Positions 13,967 through 18,004 of a DNA stretch of 18,004 bases are shown here, piece by piece (within the stretch, counting starts at the first letter, position 1; each line of letters opens with the position of its first letter). This DNA is from Solirubrobacterales bacterium. Its GTDB lineage: Bacteria > Actinomycetota > Thermoleophilia > Solirubrobacterales > 70-9. The notes beneath the pieces were generated by a model. It did not search any database. It was given only the letters and a program-made list of their open reading frames with translations, and was not told where the DNA came from. The DNA is taken from contig JASLIG010000109.1 of NCBI GenBank assembly GCA_030152805.1, positions 1 to 18,004 of the forward strand, written 5' to 3'. Made by a program: the position numbers and the translations under genes.

Positions 13967-15055
13967 TCAGGCGAGCGGACGCAGCGCCTGGCGGGAGCCG
14001 CGGGCGCCGTCGAGGACCGCGTCCACCGAAGGCACCGGCACCGGTTCTCCCTGCGCGTGCAGGGACTGCTCCAGCGCTTCCAGGCCGAGCACGACCTCGA
14101 CCCCGAGGCGACCGTTGGACACCGGCATCGTGCCCTCGCGAATCGCGGCGGCGAAGTCGCTCAGCTCCTGCCCGAGCGGCTCCAGCGCCTGCAGGCGCGG
14201 GGCGACCATGTCGCCGGTGCGGTAGGTGAGCCTGTACTCGCCGAAGTTGGCTGGCGCCTGCTCGGCGTCGAAGTCGAGGCCTCGGTCATAGATCCGGACC
14301 GAGTCGTCGGCGGCGGTGTCCTCGTACTGGACCATGCGCTTGCTGCCGACGACGACCATCTGGCGCAGCTTGCGGGGCGCCAGCCAGGAGAGCTGCACGT
14401 TGGCCTGGGCGCCGCCCTCGAAGCGCAGCGTCAGGAAGGCGGTCTCGTGGATGCTCTCGCGGAAGACGCTGCGACCGTTGGCGGAGACCTCGACCAGCGG
14501 CTTGCCCAGCCAGTGCAGCAGGATCGAGAGATCGTGAGGCGCCAGGTCGAGCACGACGCCGTCGGGCTGGTAGAGGCCCAGGTTCATGCGCGAGGAGGTG
14601 ACGAAGTAGATCTCGCCCAGCTCGTCTTCGCGGATCAGGTCGCGGACCTTGTTGACGGCGGGGCTGTAGAGGAAGGTGTGGCCCGGCATCAGCACCAGGT
14701 CGCGCTCCTCGGCCATCGCGACCAGCTCGGCCGCCTCCTCGGAGCGCCGCGCCAGCGGCTTCTCGACGAGAACGTGCTTGCCGGCTTCCAGCGCCCTGCT
14801 GACCAGGGCGAAGTGGGTGTGCGGCGGCGTGGCGATCGCGACCGCCTCGACCCGGGGATCGGCCAGAGCGGTGTCCAAGTCGCGCTCGATCCAGACGCCG
14901 GGGTGGCGGCGGCGGAAGTCATCGATACGGCTCTCCTGCAGCTCGCAGAGGCCCATCAGGCGGAACTCGGGCCGCTCGACGACGTTGCGGACGATGTTCG
15001 GGCCCCAGTAGCCGTAGCCGACCACCATCGTTCCGATCGCATTTGCTGGATTCAT
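13967..15055 (-). CDS. Gfo/Idh/MocA-family oxidoreductase (surface-sugar type)
   Basis: This family comprises NAD(P)-dependent sugar dehydrogenases. The 362-residue protein has a Rossmann start with GYGYWGPN (13-20), the cofactor/substrate motif EKPLA (E98-K99-P100) and a C-terminal alpha/beta domain with PGHTFLYSPAV and LAPHDLSILLHWLG (H174 at the likely active site). The GYWGPN subgroup is common in capsule, O-antigen and glycosylation clusters, often acting on nucleotide sugars. The ATG overlaps the stop of the sugar-phosphate transferase gene (ATGA), so the two form one minus-strand operon. The substrate cannot be read from sequence; a UDP-linked sugar is inferred from context. Confidence 0.85.
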   Translation of the reverse strand: MNPANAIGTMVVGYGYWGPNIVRNVVERPEFRLMGLCELQESRIDDFRRRHPGVWIERDLDTALADPRVEAVAIATPPHTHFALVSRALEAGKHVLVEKPLARRSEEAAELVAMAEERDLVLMPGHTFLYSPAVNKVRDLIREDELGEIYFVTSSRMNLGLYQPDGVVLDLAPHDLSILLHWLGKPLVEVSANGRSVFRESIHETAFLTLRFEGGAQANVQLSWLAPRKLRQMVVVGSKRMVQYEDTAADDSVRIYDRGLDFDAEQAPANFGEYRLTYRTGDMVAPRLQALEPLGQELSDFAAAIREGTMPVSNGRLGVEVVLGLEALEQSLHAQGEPVPVPSVDAVLDGARGSRQALRPLA

Positions 15056-15735
15056 GCGGCACCCTTTCTTGCCAGCACCGTCAGCGGGGTGCGAGCGAGG
15101 ATCGAGAGGTCTAGGAAGAGCGAACGCCGCTCGGCGTATTCGATGTCGAGTCGGACCATTTCCTCGTAGGTCCGCTCGTTGCGGCCGCTCACCTGCCAGA
15201 GGCCGGTGAGGCCGGGCTTGACGCTGAAGCGGTCGAGGTACCAGCTCGGGTACTCGGCCACCTCGTAGGAGATTGCCGGGCGTGGGCCGACCAAGGCCAT
15301 GTCGCCGGAGATCACGTTGAAGAGCTGGGGCAGCTCGTCGAGGCTCCAGCGCCTGATCCAGCGGCCCACCGGGGTGATCCGGTCATCGACGGCGAGCTTG
15401 TAGAGGTTCTCGCGGCCGCCGTTTGCGGCCTTGCCCTGGATCAGCGCCGTGACGTAGTCGCGGTGACCGCGCGGGTCGGCGTCGCTGCGCATGCTGCGGA
15501 ACTTGAAGACGGTGAACTCGCGCTGACCGTGGCCGATGCGGCGCTGGCGGAAGAGCGCGGGGCCCGGGCTGTCGAGCCGGATCGCGATCGCGAGGGCGAG
15601 CAACAAGGGGGAGAGCAGCAGGATGATCGTGCCGGCCAGGGCGAGGTCGAGGGTGCGCCTCGTCCACGCCTGCCAAAGCGGTTCGCCGGCGCTTGCGCCG
15701 TGCGACTGCTCGCGTGTCAGTCCGTGTGCCTCCAT
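15052..15735 (-). CDS. Priming sugar-1-phosphate transferase (bacterial sugar transferase family)
   Basis: Enzymes of this family (WbaP/PglC-like) move a sugar-1-phosphate from a UDP-sugar to undecaprenyl phosphate and start surface-glycan assembly. The 227-residue protein has one membrane helix (about 29-52) after RRTLDLALA, then SPGPALFRQRRIG, FKFRSM (77-82), the catalytic Asp-Glu pair in SLDELPQL (D133-E134), GDMALVGPRPA and VKPGLTGLWQVSGR. It is the short, monotopic form without the N-terminal multi-helix domain of WbaP. The ATG at 15733-15735 has no Shine-Dalgarno; GGAGG lies just inside the frame, so leaderless initiation or a CTG start five codons in are alternatives. The gene is divergent from the epimerase gene across 143 bp. 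Confidence 0.92.
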   Translation of the reverse strand: MEAHGLTREQSHGASAGEPLWQAWTRRTLDLALAGTIILLLSPLLLALAIAIRLDSPGPALFRQRRIGHGQREFTVFKFRSMRSDADPRGHRDYVTALIQGKAANGGRENLYKLAVDDRITPVGRWIRRWSLDELPQLFNVISGDMALVGPRPAISYEVAEYPSWYLDRFSVKPGLTGLWQVSGRNERTYEEMVRLDIEYAERRSLFLDLSILARTPLTVLARKGAA

Positions 15736-15878
15736 CTAGCTACTGACAAAACGGAGGGCGCCCGTCCGCGCTTCCACCTAGCGGTTCGAATAAGAGGCTG
15801 AAAAAGGGCGCGCTTGAAAAAGTTCGAGGACTTTGTCGAGGCGCGAAAGTCAGGCGGCTGCCATGCGTTGTTTCGGCA
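15736..15878. other. Divergent intergenic region of the polysaccharide genes
   Basis: These 143 bp must hold promoters for both directions. The most visible structure is a direct repeat of TGAAAAAG at 15799-15806 and 15815-15822, 16 bp apart. A TTGAAA (15814-15819) could serve as a plus-strand -35, but no matching -10 is visible. I found no convincing Shine-Dalgarno for either flanking gene. Confidence 0.3.
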
Positions 15879-16943
15879 GTGGCTCCCAGGATCGTCTCAA
15901 TCATCGGCTCACGCCCCGAGATCGTGCAGGCGGCGCCGCTCTCGCTGGCCTTCTCCGGCTGCGTCGAGGAGATCCTCGTCCACACCGGCCAGCACTACGA
16001 CCCGAAGCTCTCCGATCTGCAGATCGCCGACTTGAAGCTGCCGTTGCCCGAACACAACCTCGGCGTCGGTTCGCTTCCCAACGACGAGAGCGTCGCGGTG
16101 GCGGAGGAGCGGATCGGGCGCGTGATCGAGACCGAGCGCCCCGACGCGGTGCTGGTGCGCGGCGACACCAACGCGACGATCGCCGGCGCCCGCGCGGCGG
16201 TGGCGGCCGCGGTGCCGCTGCTGCACGTCGAGGCCGGCCTGCGCTCCTACCGGGAGGACATGCCCGAGGAGGCAAACCGGATCGAGACCGATCGGCTCTC
16301 CGACCTGCTCTTTGCTCCCTGCGAGCACGCCCGCACGACGCTGATCGAGGAGGGCGTGCCCGGCACCGTCGTCGTCACCGGCGACGTGCTCGCCGACGTC
16401 CTGCTCGCTTCGCGTGAGCGGCTGCCGGAGGGACGGGAGCAGGGTGAGTACGTGCTCGCCACCGCCCACCGCAACTACAACACCGATTCGCCTGAGCGCC
16501 TGGGCGCCGTGCTCTCCTGCCTCGAGGCCGCCGAGCACCGCGTGATCTTCCCCCTGCACCCGCGCACCCGCAAGAGCCTCGAGACCTGGGGCCTGAGCGT
16601 GCCCGCCAACGTCGAGGTGCGCGACGCCGTCACCTACACGGAGATGCTGATCCTGGAGCGCGACGCCGTCGCGATCGCCACCGATTCCGGCGGCGTGCAG
16701 CGCGAGGCCTACCTCTGGGGCGTGCCCTGCATCACGATGCGCGAGGAGACGGAGTGGATCGAGACGGTCTCGACCGGCTGGAACACCCTCGTCGGCGTCG
16801 ATGCCGAGCAGTTCCGCGCCGCGATGACGAAGCCGCGTCCGCAGGAGCGGCCGGCGATCTTCGGCGACGGCAACGCCGCCGCGCGGATCGCCGAACTCAC
16901 GGTCGCCCACCTCGAGCGGACCCTGGAGGCCTCCCCTGTCTGA
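15879..16943 (+). CDS. UDP-N-acetylglucosamine 2-epimerase family (WecB/WbpI-like)
   Basis: The 354-residue protein belongs to the two-domain, GT-B-like UDP-HexNAc 2-epimerases. Visible motifs are GSRPEI (10-15), HTGQHYD (35-41), RGDTN (D96), HVEAGLRS (E118), MPEEANRIETDRLSDLLFAP (E131), TAHRNYN (H197), PLHPRTR and TDSGGVQREAYLWGVPCITMR. The ILVHTGQHYD...LSD...NLGVGS stretch recalls the WbpI subgroup, which acts on UDP-2,3-diacetamido-glucuronate, so the substrate may not be plain UDP-GlcNAc. Two positions depart from the usual family: the lysine of GTRPEAIK is Q17, and HRxEN reads HRNYN. GTG 15879 is chosen since the fold begins there, though no Shine-Dalgarno is evident. The next gene overlaps its end. 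Confidence 0.88.
   Translation: MAPRIVSIIGSRPEIVQAAPLSLAFSGCVEEILVHTGQHYDPKLSDLQIADLKLPLPEHNLGVGSLPNDESVAVAEERIGRVIETERPDAVLVRGDTNATIAGARAAVAAAVPLLHVEAGLRSYREDMPEEANRIETDRLSDLLFAPCEHARTTLIEEGVPGTVVVTGDVLADVLLASRERLPEGREQGEYVLATAHRNYNTDSPERLGAVLSCLEAAEHRVIFPLHPRTRKSLETWGLSVPANVEVRDAVTYTEMLILERDAVAIATDSGGVQREAYLWGVPCITMREETEWIETVSTGWNTLVGVDAEQFRAAMTKPRPQERPAIFGDGNAAARIAELTVAHLERTLEASPV
16925..16929 (+). promoter_or_regulatory. Ribosome binding site supporting a CTG start at 16936
   Basis: GGAGG stands six bases before CTG 16936. Starting there gives the complete first beta strand of the Rossmann fold (LRIGVIGCGRMG), whereas the first canonical start, GTG 16960, would begin inside it and has no ribosome binding site. 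Confidence 0.5.
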
Positions 16944-17994
16944 GCAGCTGAGAATCGGCGTGATCGGCTGTGGGCGCATGGGTGCGTTCCACGTCCGCAA
17001 CTACGCGCAGCTCGACTGCGCCGAACTGGTCGCGGTCGCCGAGCCGAGCGAAGATGCGCGCCGCCGAGCGCTCGGCGGCGCCCCGGTGCTCGAGTTCTCC
17101 GACTGGCGCGACCTGATCGAGTTCGGCGTAGACGAGCTCGACGCGGTCTCGATCGCCTGTCCCTCCGAGTACCACGCCGAGGTCGCCCTGGAAGCGCTGG
17201 CGGCCGGGCTCCACGTCCTCGTCGAGAAGCCGATCGCGACGACGCTCCCCGATGCGCTGCGGATGCGCGGCGCGGCGATGGAAGCCGATCGCAAGCTGAT
17301 GGTCGGCCACGTCGAGCGCTTCAATCCCGCCGTTGCCAAGCTGCGCGAGCTGGTCGCCGACGGCCGCTTGGGCGCCGTCTACAGAGCCCACGCCACCCGG
17401 GTCGGGCCGCTGCCGACGCGAATCCAGGATACCGGCGTGGCGATCGACCTCGCCACCCACGACCTCGACGTGATGCAGTACGTCCTCGACGGCTCGATCC
17501 ACGAGATCTACGCCGACGGCGGCCGTTTCCAGCACAGCTCCCAGGAGGATCTGCTCACCTGCCTCGCCCGTTTCGGCGGCGAGGACGGGGGGCAGACGCT
17601 GGGGCTCCTCGACGTCAACTGGCTGACCCCGGAGAAGAAGCGCGAGATCGCCCTGATCGGCGAGAACGGGCTGTTGCGGGCGAGCTACATCACCCAGGAC
17701 GTCTGGTTCGTCGAGTCGACGACCGCGCCGCTGCAGTGGGACGGGCTTTCGGTCCTGCGCGGCGACGGGGAGGGAGCCGCCGTGCGGTTCTCCCTTGCCA
17801 AGGCCGAGCCTCTGCGGGCCGAGCTCGAAGCCTTCTGCCGTTGCGTCCTCGACGACACCCCCGAGCCGGTCAGCGCCCACGACGGCGTCAAGGCGCTGGC
17901 GGCCGCACTCGCGGTCCGCGAGTCGGCCGCTGTGCGCCGCCCGGTCGAGCTGCTCGACATCCCCGCCCCCCGGCCCCTGGAGGTCTTCGCATGA
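16936..17994 (+). CDS. Gfo/Idh/MocA oxidoreductase, UDP-GlcNAc 3-dehydrogenase-like
   Basis: This is an NAD(P)-dependent dehydrogenase of the Gfo/Idh/MocA family, 352 residues from CTG 16936 (344 from GTG 16960). It has the nucleotide-binding motif GVIGCGRMG (8-16), EKPIA (E97-K98-P99) and ATHDLDVM (H175-D176) in the likely active site. The GHVERFNPAV segment recalls enzymes that oxidise the 3-hydroxyl of UDP-GlcNAc before amination; this assignment is tentative. The start overlaps the epimerase gene by eight bases and the stop overlaps the next ATG (ATGA), so the three genes are one operon. It is a distant paralog of the oxidoreductase at 13967-15055. Confidence 0.85.
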   Translation: MSEQLRIGVIGCGRMGAFHVRNYAQLDCAELVAVAEPSEDARRRALGGAPVLEFSDWRDLIEFGVDELDAVSIACPSEYHAEVALEALAAGLHVLVEKPIATTLPDALRMRGAAMEADRKLMVGHVERFNPAVAKLRELVADGRLGAVYRAHATRVGPLPTRIQDTGVAIDLATHDLDVMQYVLDGSIHEIYADGGRFQHSSQEDLLTCLARFGGEDGGQTLGLLDVNWLTPEKKREIALIGENGLLRASYITQDVWFVESTTAPLQWDGLSVLRGDGEGAAVRFSLAKAEPLRAELEAFCRCVLDDTPEPVSAHDGVKALAAALAVRESAAVRRPVELLDIPAPRPLEVFA

Positions 17995-18004
17995 TCCGCT
18001 TCGT
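17991..18004 (+). CDS. Start of a further polysaccharide-operon gene (runs off the window)
   Basis: ATG 17991 overlaps the preceding stop (ATGA) and follows GGAGGT (17979-17984) at a good distance. Only MIRF and part of a fifth codon are visible, so no function can be assigned. By context it may encode the next step of nucleotide-sugar synthesis, such as an aminotransferase or acyltransferase. Confidence 0.6.

Noticed and set aside
133..15745. Shared 13-mer CATCTAGCTACTG at 133-145 and 15733-15745
   Set aside because: A 13-bp match is expected about by chance over 18 kb on both strands. The second copy has no IS terminus next to it.

Overview
The window reads as chromosome from a high-GC Gram-positive bacterium, most likely Actinomycetota and possibly a deep branch such as Thermoleophilia/Solirubrobacterales. 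The grounds are very GC-rich codon use, the block yebC-ruvC-ruvA-ruvB-(small gene)-secD/F-...-rel that is typical of Actinobacteria, frequent GTG starts, and tight stop/start overlaps (ATGA, GTGA, TGATG). The taxon is an inference from gene order and composition; there is no rRNA here.

Layout. (1) 1-134: the end of an IS481-like insertion sequence with the first 17 codons of its transposase on the minus strand. It abuts a CTAG target just after the stop codon of a three-helix membrane protein (140-586, minus). (2) 599-12141, plus strand: a long housekeeping block. It holds yebC, the ruvCAB Holliday-junction genes, a zinc-ribbon/PAS protein where yajC usually sits, a fused secDF, a small membrane protein, a 112-bp imperfect palindrome, recJ, and a bifunctional (p)ppGpp synthetase/hydrolase (rel). 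(3) 12274-13953: an unusual regulatory-looking module. Two small paralogous proteins with ribbon-helix-helix-like C-termini lie on the plus strand, on either side of an ECF-type sigma factor gene on the minus strand. The 321-bp region between the sigma gene and the second paralog contains a good minus-strand promoter, direct repeats, a hairpin and repeated TTAGG motifs. (4) 13967-18004: envelope polysaccharide genes. A priming sugar-phosphate transferase and a Gfo/Idh/MocA oxidoreductase form a minus-strand pair. Diverging from them are a UDP-sugar 2-epimerase, a second Gfo/Idh/MocA oxidoreductase and the start of another gene.

How the parts may work together. The ruv genes and recJ act in recombination and repair; secDF drives late steps of protein export; rel makes and degrades the stringent alarmone. 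The epimerase plus the two oxidoreductases fit a pathway to an amino- or diacetamido-modified UDP-sugar for a surface glycan, and the priming transferase would load the first sugar-1-phosphate onto a lipid carrier. The most novel-looking element is the sigma factor bracketed by paralogous small DNA-binding-like proteins, with an organised set of repeats in the shared upstream region. Second are the palindrome before recJ and the sharp change in codon use inside recJ. Promoters, operators and functional links are inferences from sequence reading only; no alignments or searches were run.
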